Source of the DNA: Bidens hawaiensis
Lineage: Eukaryota > Streptophyta > Magnoliopsida > Asterales > Asteraceae
Reading direction: 5' to 3'
Assembly: GCA_021521415.1 (NCBI GenBank)
Contig: JAIQDT010001742.1
Coordinates: 124,001 to 188,000 of the forward strand
DNA: 64,000 nucleotides
Shown: positions 46,304 through 57,506 of the stretch, in pieces
Numbering within the stretch: position 1 is the stretch's first letter
Layout of the letters: each line of letters opens with the position of its first letter
Position numbers and translations under genes: made by a program
The notes under the pieces: model-generated
Told to the model about the DNA's origin: nothing
The model's input: only the letters and a program-made list of their open reading frames with translations
The model's database searches: none

Positions 46304-47480
46304 GCCAGTGGCTCTTCCCCTTGGACCCTGCTAGGGGCTACCGCCCCTAGACCCCGCTGCCAGGGGTGCTACCCCTGGACCCCCGTTCGTTGTGGGTAAT
46401 AACTAAGACTAGAAAGATGATATGAGTAGTGATAGTTAATTGATACGTGTAATTATTATACACTCAGTCGTGCACAACTGAAGAAACGGATTACCATTAA
46501 CGGTGAACGTAACCGCATTCAGGTGAGTTTCTAGCCCAATTTCCTTGTTATGTTTTCGAGGCTGTGTGCATCCTCGATGTGATAGTTAATACACTTACCT
46601 TAACTGGTAAGTGTATGCCTTATATGGTTTATATGTTATTTATGTATTTGTTAAATGTAAATGAAAGCTTGTCAGTACGTGAACGATCTTCGGATATTGC
46701 ACGTGCTAACAAGGGAGGTATGTTATGATAGATGAATGTACATGATAGACATATGTACAATATATAGATATGTATGATTGATTTGAGAAAGTATGTATGT
46801 TATGAGTATGTAAAGACAGTATGCACGAAGATGAAGAAAGAGGGATCAAACCCTAATAATATTTGAGATAGAGAAGCAAAAAGGGATCAGACCCTAATAA
46901 TATCTGAGATAGACAAGAAAGGGATCATACCCTAGTAATATCTGAGATAGACAAAGGAAAGAGGGATCAGACTCTAATAATATCTAAGATAAAAAAGGAA
47001 GAGATCGGACCCTAATAGTATCCGAGATAGAAAAGGACAGTAAATTATATAGTATGAAAGTAATAAAGTATAACGTATGTATGAATTTATGTAATGAAAG
47101 TAAAATAGTAAAGTAATGATTATGTGTCTTCGGATGCATAATTGAAGGTAAGTGTATGTATGATATAATGTGTGATTAACTAGAACTCACTCAGCATAGC
47201 TGGCTTTTAGTTTGCACGCAGGTTAACAGATTGAGACAGTTGGTTTGAGATGGACACATGGCAGAAGAATAAGAGTCTGACATCTGAAGACTTATGATGT
47301 TTTAATTTTAATGCTTTAATGTTGAAAGACAAAGGATGTTTTGAGACAAGTTATGAATTATGTAATGTTTTATGAAAGTTTTATATTCCGCGTAAAGTTT
47401 TAATTAACTCTGATATTTAGAACTATGTTTATGAGTAAATCCAACGTCCAAATATAGGGCACCGGTAACGGGGCCTTACA
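46304..47480 (+). repeat. X 3' LTR, 5'-truncated
   Basis: Joins protease sequence at the CCCCTTGGACCCTGCTAGG block and runs to GGGGCCTTACA at 47480. Contains the candidate mini-exon 46468-46522 (CACTCAG| ... TTCAG|GTGAGT), the hairpin 46589-46616 and the minisatellite 46840-47035. Confidence 0.85.
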
Positions 47481-47540
47481 GAACACATATGTCCCCACGA
47501 CGGTTAAAAATAAATAAAAAAAGGGGTGTGAGATACTCAC

Positions 47541-47613
47541 CTTATCGGACGAGCAAACGAGAATTATAATATAATAACGATGAGAATGGTAGAACAAGCT
47601 TTGAAGATAATGC
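47541..47613 (-). promoter_or_regulatory. Candidate leader mini-exon (73 nt) in minus-strand Y LTR
   Basis: Minus strand CTTTATTAG| at 47614 and GATAAG|GTGAGTATCTCAC at 47541/47540. Matches 54023-54094 in the other Y LTR. Exon-1 donor: GAG|GTAATTAG at 48993/48992. Confidence 0.5.
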
Positions 47614-47879
47614 CTAATAAAGAATAGACGCGGAAACAGGAAATATAGATAATTAACAGATCTGATAAACAGTTGGGAATCTAGATAATTAATTAATCTT
47701 ATTATGATAAATATATATTACTTAGTTTTAATACAAATATTATTATGGATCTTTTAATATAAATCTTTAAGTATATGCTAACTTATATATTGTGTAATAA
47801 TTCATGATTATAACATATATTTATAAAAAGTTAATTTAGACCATTTAAATATGTATATATGTATATATATATATATATG

Positions 47880-48525
47880 TTTGATTTTTTTAGAACCACT
47901 TTGAGTTTTAAGAACTCGAAAGAACTCAACGTAACAACTTTTTTTTTTTGAATTTGTTTTTACACATATGTAATACATAAGTGTAAGTAATGTACACAAA
48001 ATTACAGTATTTTTTACACAACGAATCAACTTATTACACATGTGTAACTAACATTTAAACCTGTGTAATCATCAAAAATACTTATTCTCACTCCTAATAA
48101 ATTTTTTAATCAGATTTATTCTCAGTCACATATTTCATACTCATTTAATTAAATGTGTGATACATATTGAGTTCTTAAAGTTCTTACAACTAATCAAGGT
48201 TATCAAAATATCCCTCCCTTGTATCCTGTATGTGTGTGTGTGTATATATATCTGATTAATTAAATTTGTATGAAATATGTGGCTGAGAATAAATCTGATT
48301 AAAAAATTAATTAGAAGAGAGAACAAATATTTTTGATGATTACACAAGTTTAAATGTTAGTTACACATGTGTAATTGATTTGGTGGGTAAAAAAATACTG
48401 TAATTTTTTTTACGTTACTTACACTTACGTATTACACATGTGTAAAATAAATTCAAAAATTTTTTTGTTACGTTGAGTTCTTTCGTGTTTTTAAAACTCA
48501 AAGCGGTTCTCAAAAGAAATTCATC
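47880..48525. mobile_element. Long inverted-repeat MITE inserted in a TA microsatellite
   Basis: Arms of about 270 bp (47882-48151 and 48250-48523) are highly complementary, starting TTTTAGAACCACTTTGAG and containing several TTACACATGTGTAA palindromes. The loop has TG and TA runs. Both flanks are TA-rich microsatellite. No coding. Confidence 0.75.
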
Positions 48526-48750
48526 ATATATATTTATATATAATACAAATATATACGTATAATAGGAGATTTAACAAAGATTTCGGGAAACCCACTAGTT
48601 ACAAATCGGTTCTAGCAAAAATATAAATTAATTATTAAGTTATGATATTTATAATTTTTATTTATTGATTATAAGATTTTTATAACATTAGTTAGGTTAA
48701 TTAATGATTAAATAATAAATAAATGAGAATTGTTCCAAATAAATTGGGCG

Positions 48751-48830
48751 GGGGGGTTCGAGCCTGCGCCCCCAGCATCCCAACGATTTAACATCACTGC
48801 CACCAGCCAACTGGGTTGGTGGCTAACACA
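48751..48830 (-). other. tRNA-like module in minus-strand Y LTR
   Basis: Minus strand: CCAGTTGGCTGGTGGCAG (A-box-like) followed by GCGCAGGCTCGAACCCC (B-box/T-loop-like). Same place as the modules at 4256 and 58308. Confidence 0.45.
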
Positions 48831-49401
48831 TGATATAACAGAAACGGTTATATATATGATCCAGTTTAAAAAAAATCCCAATTTGCATAAACCCTAGAAA
48901 TAGCAATTGGATTAATCCGACGTTGTTAATATGATTTAAGTTATGGTTAATGCAAAATGATTAGTGGTGTTCAAGAATCATTTTCTAATTACCTCAAACA
49001 ATGCCGTATATTGGGTCAATTTGAACGAACTGTGGACAGCTCAGACGTTTCTAAGAACACAACCTAGACGTTGATGATAATACAATTGAACAGAGGGTTA
49101 ATAATGGCTAGGGTTAGGTGTTGATTACTGCAAGATTAATTGTGTTAATATAAACATTTATATGTATAACAGCTTAGGGTTAGGGTCGGCTGGTATAAAA
49201 CGATCTGCATATACGTTTTTGATTCAATTAACATATTAGTATTGTCGGTTAGGCCGCGGATGGTATGTATAATGTATCTAAAGATTCAATTTCCACTTTA
49301 GTGACGAGAATTGAGGTCCAAGTTAAACAATTAGGTCTACGGGTTCAATCAATTAGGTCGTGGGGTTGGGTTGATAAGTGGTTAAACGGGTTTTAACTCA
49401 G

Positions 49402-49403
<2 letters not shown>

Positions 49404-49487
<84 letters not shown>
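49404..49487. repeat. TA dinucleotide microsatellite
   Basis: About 84 bp of uninterrupted TA repeats, directly adjoining the second MITE. Confidence 0.95.
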
Positions 49488-49490
<3 letters not shown>

Positions 49491-49874
49491 TGGTATCATT
49501 TAAGAACTCTAAAAAAATTAAGAACTCTTAGGAACTCTAAACAACCATATATTTTTTAAATATTTTTTATGTATTAACATTATTTAATAGTAGTTTTATC
49601 ATATTTTATATACAATTTTTTGATTACATATATTAATCCCCAGTTTACATATGTTTAAAATTTTTGTACTAACAAATTTACATAGATGTAAAACAAAACA
49701 CAGATATGTGTAAAAACGAATTTTCAAAATTGTAATTGTAAATATAGATATAGAAAAATGATAAAACTACACTCAAATAACATTGACATACAAATAATTT
49801 TATAAAAAACGTTAGTTTTCATGGGTTCCTTTAAGTTCTTAAATAATTTAATAGTTCCGTAATAATACTCATCC
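49488..49874. mobile_element. Second MITE adjoining the TA microsatellite
   Basis: Ends GATTGGTATCATTTAAGAACT and, read from the other side, GATGAGTATTATTACGGAACT: diverged terminal inverted repeats. A short TATATATA run follows. Internal GTAAA/ACATATGT words recall the 47880 MITE. Confidence 0.6.
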
Positions 49875-50172
49875 TATATATATATTTGCACTTTTAGTCC
49901 CTGAAGTATGGGCATGAAAACATAAATTGATAATAGTCTAGTTTAGGGTAAGTTTTGCCAACTCTTGAATGCTAAAAATATATTTTATATAAATAATTAA
50001 ACAATAACATATTAATAAATAAATCTTCTCTATAAACGCGAAATTTTTATTTAATAAAATAACCCGAACATCAAAACGGGTAAGGTTTTTAACATAAAAT
50101 ATTAATTCGAAAAACCCGAGTTGTTATAGTCTCCCCTATTTTAGTGCATTTCTTCTCGAAATTAGAGTATAC
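49875..50172 (-). other. Y LTR start, polypurine tract and internal scrap
   Basis: Runs to the LTR edge at 50128 (minus-strand start), then 44 bp of internal sequence with the purine tract. The plus-strand Y element inserted here. Confidence 0.65.
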
Positions 50173-51454
50173 CGTACCAACTCGGATTTTTCGGAACTTA
50201 TAAACCCGACCCATTTCAATGTTCGGGAAATTTTTTTAAGAAGATACCGCGTTATTCGAATCAATATTATTATATTATTATTTGTTTAATATATTACAAT
50301 AACTTTGAACTACGTACATTTTTAACCCTAAATAATGCTTTTATTCATTTGTGTTTCCATCTTCATAGTTCATGGACTATTTTGCAAAATCTGATAACTA
50401 TAACCTAATTACCCATTTACCCATTTTCCAACCCATACCCAGACCCGTTTTCTTGAAACCCGTTTACAATCAAGATTACTTGGACCTTAACTCTCGTTGT
50501 GTATATGGAAAATGAATCAAAATTCACGTTGTATTTACCTATTTCGGCCTAACCGACCTCACAATTATGCTATTTAGATAAAAACAAATCTGTAATTTAT
50601 ATTATCACGAGCCGACCCTAACCCTATGTTGTTATACGTATAAACTGTTATATATAAACTTAATTCATCACGCAGACACAATCACTAAACCCTAACCGTC
50701 ATTAACCCTCTATCTAATTGAATAAATCAATGTATTGTGTGTTCGTTCATCACCTCACCACGCCGTCTACTACATGTCGCAATTAAACCATCAAACGGCA
50801 TTGTTCAAGGTAATTAGTTGGTGATTTTTGAACTTCACTGATCCATGATCAAAATCCCTATCACGAATTCTGTTAAATATCATTATTCATCTCGATTGTA
50901 AATTCTATGGTTTGTTTGATATCTGTTAACTTATATTTAATTAAAACTATGTTGTGACCATATGAACCACCACCAGTTGGCTGGTGTGCCCTTGGCCAAT
51001 ATAAGGCCCCGATCCCGGTGGCCTACTTGGCGTTGGATTTACTCATAAACACAGTTCTAAATATCACAGTTAATTAACTTTCGCGGAATAATAATAAAGG
51101 TCAACCATTCATTACAAACATTCATAACTTGTCTTTAAAACATATCATGAAACATAGTATCAAAACATCATGACAAATCTTCAGATGCCCGCCTCTTCAG
51201 ATCCTGCCATGTGTCCCCCTCAAGCCAGCTGTCTCAGTCTATTTACCTGCGTGCATACTAAAAGTCAGCTACGCTGAGTGAGTTCTGGTTAATCAGGTAA
51301 CATACAATTCATACACTTGCTTTCATATACGCATTCGAAGATGCATATTATATACTTTACCTGTTTACCTTCCTTTCATACATTCATTTATTCATACGTA
51401 CATTCTTTCATACTTTCATACTACATACATAACTATCTTTACCATCTCATATAT

Positions 51455-51570
51455 TATTAGGGTCTGGTCCCTTCTATCTCAGATAATTGTAAGGTCTGGT
51501 CCAATCTGTCTCAGATATTATTAGGGTCTGGTCCCTTCTATCTCAGATATTAGTAGGGTCTGATCCCTTC
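51455..51570 (-). repeat. Minisatellite of X solo LTR
   Basis: Three to four units of ATTAGGGTCTGGTCCCTTCT plus ATCTCAGAT, the complement of the array at 43675-43870. Confidence 0.8.
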
Positions 51571-51868
51571 TTTCCGTACAACCATACATTTACTTCCTTA
51601 CACGTACATTTTATTAAATACTTTCATATATACTTTCAGTCATTCATGTATCTTTCATGCATCATATATAACTCTCACATTTCCTAGCAATACGTGCAAT
51701 ATCCGAAGATCGTTCACGTAGTGACAAGCATTCATTCACATTCTCAATCTCTATCACACAAATCATATAAGTCATACACTTACCACTTAGTGTAAGTGTA
51801 TTAACTAATCACATCGAGTATGCAAACAGACCCGAAAACACAACAAGGAAGTGGGGCTAGAAACTCAC

Positions 51869-51927
51869 CTAAACTCGGTTCCTCTCAGAGTTAATGGTAA
51901 CTCCTTTCTTTAACTTGGCACGGCTAA
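51869..51927 (-). promoter_or_regulatory. Candidate leader mini-exon (59 nt) in X solo LTR
   Basis: Minus strand GTTATACAG| before 51927 and GTTTAG|GTGAGTTTC at 51869/51868. Same length as in the 6046-13329 element. Confidence 0.5.
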
Positions 51928-52259
51928 CTGTATAACAATTACACGTATCAATTAACTATCACTACCCATATCGTATTTCTAGTTTATTATAATCCTCAAC
52001 GAACGGGGGTCCGAGGGAAATGCCCCTAGCAGCAGGGTTCTAGGGGCGGCAGCCCCTTGTGGGGTCCAAGGGGCAGAGCCCCTGGCTGGGGTCAGCTTGG
52101 AAAATTTTTATCTTCATTAACCGTTCTTAACAAAATTTCATTAGAATTCTTTAATAAATTTTTTTGCTAACTCATTCGATAACTCATTCTTTATGATGAA
52201 TGACTTTATTCGTTATAACGAATGGTCTGATTTGTTAAGAAATCTTCATTCTGGTCTAA

Positions 52260-52606
52260 GTGTCATTCTTTATGCCATTCGCTATGACGAATGGTCCCAT
52301 TTGTTATGGCGAATGGCCTTATCTGAGTATAACGAATGACTAAGGCCATTTCGTGATTTCATTGAGACGAATGTAAGGCTCATTCCTTACAGGAGCTCGC
52401 GAAGGTACCTATAACGAATGGCTCCATTCGTTAGTGTCATTCGTTATGCCATTCGCTATGACGAATGGTCCCATTTGTTATGGCGAATGGCCTTATCTGA
52501 GTATAACGAATGACTAAGGCCATTCGTTCTTTCATTGAGACGAATGTAAGGCTCATTCCTTACAGGAGCTTGCGAAGGTACCTATAACGAATGGCTCCAT
52601 TCGTTG
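52260..52606 (-). repeat. 174-bp tandem duplication packed with CGAATGG/CCATTCG words
   Basis: GTGTCATTC begins at 52260 and 52434; both units contain GACGAATGGTCCCATTTGTT and end in TAACGAATGGCTCCATTCGTT, a 10-bp (52412-52433) or 9-bp (52586-52605) perfect inverted repeat with a 2-nt centre. Confidence 0.85.
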
Positions 52607-54022
52607 CCTCTTCATGACGAATGAACGGATCACGAATGAATAAGGTCATTCGTGATCCCTATAGGACGTATGAGGGTTTCATTCGTTATCAAGACGCATG
52701 AATGTGTCCCATTCGTTATGACTATCTAACGAATGAGTAGCTGTGACGAATGAGCATCAGTCCTATCCAAAACTTTGACTCAGAGGTCAAAGTCAAAATC
52801 GTATATAACACCAAACGGGTCAACACGAACCAGATTTGCAATTGAACCTCAAATCTCAACGAAACAACACAAATTTGGTATCATTATACTCGCATTCTCA
52901 GTGCCTACAAACCCCAATAATCCAAACATCCAAAAATCGTGTTTTAAGCAGTGCGTTGATTGATCTATATTACGGGTTCTTTATACCATCGATTAACCTA
53001 TAAAACGTTTACGAATTTCAACGATAATTCTTGTGTTTGATTAGTATTTATCATGTCTACAGATCTAGGGATTCTAAACGAGCCATACAAGTGTTTCGTT
53101 ATAAAACGTACCTTTAAACGAATTGGTCTACGAATACGATCAAGTCTTGATGTCGGTTTTGGCTTGTTACGAGGTTCTGGCACCAACAAGCTCGGGTTTT
53201 CTCCTTCGGATCTTGCCCCGGGATATAGGAGGTGTTTGTGTGTGTTTTTGAAGGTGTAGGCTATGGTGTAGAGATGGATAAAAATGGAAAGGTTTATGGT
53301 TTAAGGGGTATTTATACTCCCTTAAGCCCATGGGCCTAAGACCCATTCCATCCTTTATTCCATCTTTTAACTGTCTAAGCCCACCCTCTAATAGTTTATA
53401 TATCTAAACCGACAAACGACATGTTATTGAATAAACAAAATTTGTTTTATTTATTATTTAAAGTAGGATGTTAAAGCCAAGCTTTTTGGTGACAGGCCGC
53501 GGGTTCGAGACCCTTCCACACCTATATTTTTGTTATTTTTTTCAATTTAAGTATTTTAAGCCATGTTCATTTATAATAATTTTAATAAACAGTAAACAGA
53601 TTGTATTTTATTAAAAACCGACAATATACCTCTTGTTTTTCCCGAATCTTATAAAACACTGTATTCACGTGTGTATATATGTATAAATAAAGCAATATGT
53701 TAGAGTTTTCTTACTATCTAAATAAATAACAATTTATTAAATATATTTAATAGGTTAAATTACTTTTATAATGATCACAAAAACATATTTTATATATATG
53801 TGTGTGTGTAAATTAACTATATAATTTATTTTATGTATTTTATAATTTTTTTAACATGTATTATGATTAATAATATGATATCGGGTAAAACTAAAAGATC
53901 TATAAACTAAATATGTTAAAATATTATATAACTTAATAAAATAGTATTAAATCATCAAATCTTGAATCCTATTATATCCCTCGACGTTATATATTTATTA
54001 TCGCATTCAATTTCTTTATTAG

Positions 54023-54094
54023 GCCATATCGTCAACGTGTGAATCGTCGTCTTCCTTCTTATATATTGTTATTCACGTTTGCTCGTTTGTTAAG
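54023..54094 (+). promoter_or_regulatory. Candidate leader mini-exon (72 nt) in Y LTR
   Basis: TTTCTTTATTAG| ends at 54022; TGTTAAG|GTGAGTATCTCAC gives a perfect donor at 54094/54095. Confidence 0.5.
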
Positions 54095-54767
54095 GTGAGT
54101 ATCTCACTCCCCTTTTTAACTCATTTTTACTGTTTTTGGGACATATGCGTTCGTAGATATTTTACTATTGTTTAATACTCAAACTTGCAACTGTTAGTAA
54201 AGTGTGTTTAACAGTTTATACCTAACGTGTTATATGCATATATGCTTTACTTGTATACATGTCGGATAAGTCCAACATATTCTCAGTCTAGTATGATCAT
54301 ACATCCGTCATGCTAGCCATTATGCAGTTCATCTGACATCAAGCTTACCGACATCATTATTTACTTGCTCATTGGTTAAATTACTTATCTCACCTGACAT
54401 AATTTGCCTTTTATATTATTATTATTATATAATCATGAAAATATGGTGATTTACTCACTCAACCTACTGATGACAAAAGCTAATGTATTTTTAACGTATA
54501 TGCAGGTTATCGTGTGATGTGATTCTCAAGCTTGTTTTGTAGGAAACTTAGGGTTGCATGCTAGAGAAGAAGATACAAGAATTAGAATTTTGGATTTTGT
54601 TTTATTTGATTTAATTTCAAATTATGTACTTTGGTTACTTTGATGTATATGATTATTTAAATAAACTTAATAGATATTGTCACATTTAATATTGTATGAT
54701 AGTACCTTGAGAGCTGGGAGCAATCAGCTCACGCTCTGACATTTCTGCCTTAGGTTGGGGTGTGACA

Positions 54768-55294
54768 TATTGGTATAAGAGCCGAAGGTTTAAGATAGCT
54801 TAGGAGCCCCATACGTGCTTATATGTTTGTCTTATGTGATCGAATTAATTGTTTACAACTTTCTTAGACAATTAATTTTTATTTAATATTGTATTGTTAT
54901 GCACACACACAAAATTTCGAGGTTATGCCTCTACCTTCAAAGAAAAATTTTCTTAAATTAGACTGCCTTTTATTTTTGGGAAATTCCTTAAGAATTCCTT
55001 CCTTTTGTTTTTACTCTACACCTTAAGTCTAAGTAGTATGACAAGTTCCCATAGTAACTGGAAGGGGGAGAGTACTGTGAGTTGGGCCTTGGCAAACTAG
55101 TTCTGAGAACCCAAGGTAAGACGCTATTCCTTACCTGGAGGATAACCTGGCCACAATACTCGAACTTATAGGCTAAAGCGGGAACATAACTGTCATACGA
55201 TCGACACCTTATGTTGTTTGTAAACCGAATTCACGGTGGTTTGTGGCTAAATTCGGTTTTTCCGATTATTATGTTATGTTATTTAAATGGTTAG
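54768..55294 (+). other. Y primer site and leader
   Basis: ATTGGTATAAGAGCC directly inside the LTR, then about 500 bp without genes. An AG acceptor is possible at 55293-55294 (TTTAAATGGTTAG) but is weak. Confidence 0.6.
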
Positions 55295-56350
55295 TTGGAT
55301 GAAAAATCCATGGAACCCATGGGCACTCATACTATCCACTTCTCACTTTGTTTTATGTTTTTGTTGGAGTTCATCATACGTAGTGGTCACGAAGGAGTTT
55401 GTTGCTGCTATACCCACAATCATCACCCAAATCCAAAGCATCAACTCCAACGGATCTGCTACTTCGCCGCACAAAACAATTATGACTTCCTTAACTTCCT
55501 GAGCACTAAAACCCCATCCTTTCGTGGTGAGGAAAACACAACCGTGCTGCTGCAATTGTTTGAAGAGATGAAAAATATTTTCATCCACTGTGAATGTTCG
55601 GACGCCAAACGGACTAAGTTCTCCTCGAGCAAGTTCGAGGGCCGAGCTGTCACATGGTGGAATGCTCTGAGGGCTGACTAAGGATCCGACTTGGTTGTAG
55701 CCATGCCTTGGGAGGACCTCAAAGAGGCGGTGAAGAAGGAGTTCTGCCCTGATCACGAACTACAAAGGCTTGAAGCCGAGTTTTGGGAACTCAAGCAGGA
55801 TAGTGGGGATAACTCTACATACTCTAACCGCTTCTGTGAACTTACCCGAATCGTCCCCCATCTTGTAACCCCCGATAATCGTGGCATTCAGAAATACATT
55901 CGCGGTTTACCAAACATTTTCCGCGATGCTGTGGTGAGTCGTGATCCCTTAACCATCGGTGAGGCTATGGACCTAGCTGCTTCCCTCACTGATAGTCATG
56001 TTAGGAATAGAACTTTGTTCCATAAGGATTCCAAGCCTAATCCCAACAAGACCGTAACCGACTCATCCTCTGATGCTAAAACCAAACCTGCTTCCAACAA
56101 TAACAATCACCGCAACAACCACAACAACCAGCTTAAAGCCTATGCCGTTAACCAACCCAATAACCAACCTCCTCCTAACCAAAACCAAAATACCCCGAAC
56201 AAGAAGGCATACGCTGAACCTCATCCTCTATGTGCCAAGTGTAACTTTCATCACTCTGCTCAAACCCCTTGCCGACTATGCACCCAATTCAATCGTTATG
56301 GGCACCTTGCTAACACTTATCGTGTCCCACCTAATCTCAAGCCACCCTAA
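55295..56350 (+). pseudogene. Y-family Gag
   Basis: One frame with a TAA at 55679-55681. Gypsy retrotransposon gag capsid domain: LFEEMKNIF, then GRAVTWWNAL before the stop, PWEDLKEAVKKEFCP after it, and a YIRGLPN motif. A long Asn/Pro-rich linker follows, then a degenerate knuckle CRLCTQFNRYGHLANTY in which the last cysteine has become tyrosine. The true start is unclear because the first codons lack a good ATG. It is only distantly similar to the X Gag. Confidence 0.75.
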
Positions 56351-56727
56351 ATGCTCAACACGGTGTTCCTAATAACCCTGCTTTCTATTATTGTAAAGAC
56401 TCAAATCATCTCCGTAATATGTGCCCTCAGCTTATTCATGCTCATCAAGCCCAAACTATGACTACACCATACTACTTGACCAATGCTCACCAAGTTCAAA
56501 CCCGTCCACCTCATGTCCTCCAAGCTCCTCCCATCAATCATGGTCAACCTTACTTAACCCAACTCTATCAAACCCCGCACCCACAAGCTCAAGTGCGCCA
56601 AGCCTACTCTACTCAAGCCCCTGCTATGCAAGTTCAACCCATTCAAGCTATCCCAGGTCAATCTACCTCGACTGCTCCAACTCCTATGAATGCAAATCCT
56701 CATGGTGCCTCAAGTCACGTCAATTAA
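56345..56727 (+). pseudogene. Y-family Gag C-terminus, shifted frame
   Basis: After a frameshift near 56345: a second partial knuckle (CKDSNHLRNMC), then a Gln/Pro/Ala-rich tail to 56727. Low complexity, no enzymatic domain. Confidence 0.55.
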
Positions 56728-57506
56728 GCTACTCAAAGACCCTGAATACTTTTGCCTTTATCTTTATCTTACTTTATTTTGTCTTTTTCTTAATTATGAA
56801 TTGTAATGCCTTTTTATGGCTTTGAATTATTTCAGTTTGAACTATTTATCTTTCGCCCATCGTACCTTATGAATAAAGTTTCTTTTGTTTAGATAGATTG
56901 TTTATCAAAGCCTATATCTATCTTATTTCCCTGCCTTCATTCACCACAACTCATTTTTCTAACCTCAACTATTAATTAGTTATCTCTTTTTCAACTTTAA
57001 ATACTTATACTTTTACGTTTAAAAGATAATTTAGAAATTATTTGCTTTATTAAAATCCACCAAAACCTTTGAAATGGTAATTTACTAGTTCTATATAACT
57101 CCTTAGAACTTTTGTTTTCTCAAAAATCAAGTTTTTCAAATATTTTGTATCCCACACAATGGGACGAGTTATGCGAACCATCCGACGATCTAAGTAATTA
57201 CGGTTCGACATGTAATTACCAAAGTCCTCGCGTGGAAATCATGATTCGAATAATTGTGTGTCATAATATAGAATCGTAAGTAGTTGAGATAACAGTGCAA
57301 ATGTAAAGATGATAATGACATGATGGATACGCCGCTGATACATCCTATATATAAGTGCCCTTATATGATTTTTATGTGGAACCTTGCTTTAACTATTCAA
57401 CGTTCTGTATTATGATTAGATTTTTGAAATCACATTTAAAATTTAATGATGTTGTTATAGTATTTTTTTAATTTCGGGACGAAATTCCCTAAAGTAAGGG
57501 GGAGAC
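56728..57506 (+). other. Non-coding 3' internal part of Y and polypurine tract
   Basis: No pol. AGTAAGGGGGAGAC ends at 57506 next to the LTR. The block at about 57170-57370 (TTCCAAAG-type TACCAAAGTCCTCGCGTGG, TGATACATCCTATATATAAG) matches the W element at 13700-14100. Confidence 0.7.

Larger units (their letters stand above)
42840..47480 (+). mobile_element. Family X gypsy element with gag and protease, internally deleted, TSD GAACA
   Basis: GAACA flanks it (42835-42839 and 47481-47485) inside the minus-strand Y LTR. The 5' LTR starts TGTAACATCCT and ends GGGGCCTTACA; the primer site is TTGGTATCATAGC. Gag is followed by a protease, then the sequence jumps near 46304 straight into the middle of the 3' LTR, so RT, integrase and the start of the 3' LTR are gone. 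The 5' LTR has its own internal deletion near 43449. Presence of protease shows X descends from an autonomous gypsy. Confidence 0.85.
42247..50128 (-). mobile_element. Family Y 3' LTR in minus orientation, interrupted by X element and two MITEs
   Basis: On the minus strand it starts at 50128 (TATAACAACTCGGG, family TGTAACAACTCGG) directly after a polypurine tract AATAGGGGAGAC (50140-50129), and ends GGTTGGGGCGTGACA at 42247. Without nested DNA it is about 2.1-2.3 kb, like the plus-strand Y LTR. Only about 44 bp of its internal region remain (50129-50172) before the plus-strand Y element begins. Confidence 0.75.
51000..53475 (-). mobile_element. Family X solo LTR, minus orientation, TSD GCCAA
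   Basis: TATAAGGCCCC...GGATGTTAAA, eroded versions of TGTAAGGCCCC...GGATGTTACA. GCCAA flanks it at 50995-50999 and 53476-53480. The sister Y LTR shows the empty site CTTGGCCAAGCTTT (58350 region) with one GCCAA. No internal region. Carries TATA (53309-53316, minus), donor AAAG|GTACGT (53112/53111), mini-exon (51927-51869) and a TTCGTTA-rich intron-like part. Confidence 0.9.
50173..54767 (+). repeat. Y 5' LTR, split by an X solo LTR
   Basis: Begins CGTACCAACTCGG (sister: TGTAACAACTCGG) and ends GGTTGGGGTGTGACA. About 2.1 kb without the insertion. TATA-like TATATAAA near 50650, donor-like TTCAAG|GTAATTAG at 50819/50820, mini-exon at 54023-54094. Confidence 0.85.
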
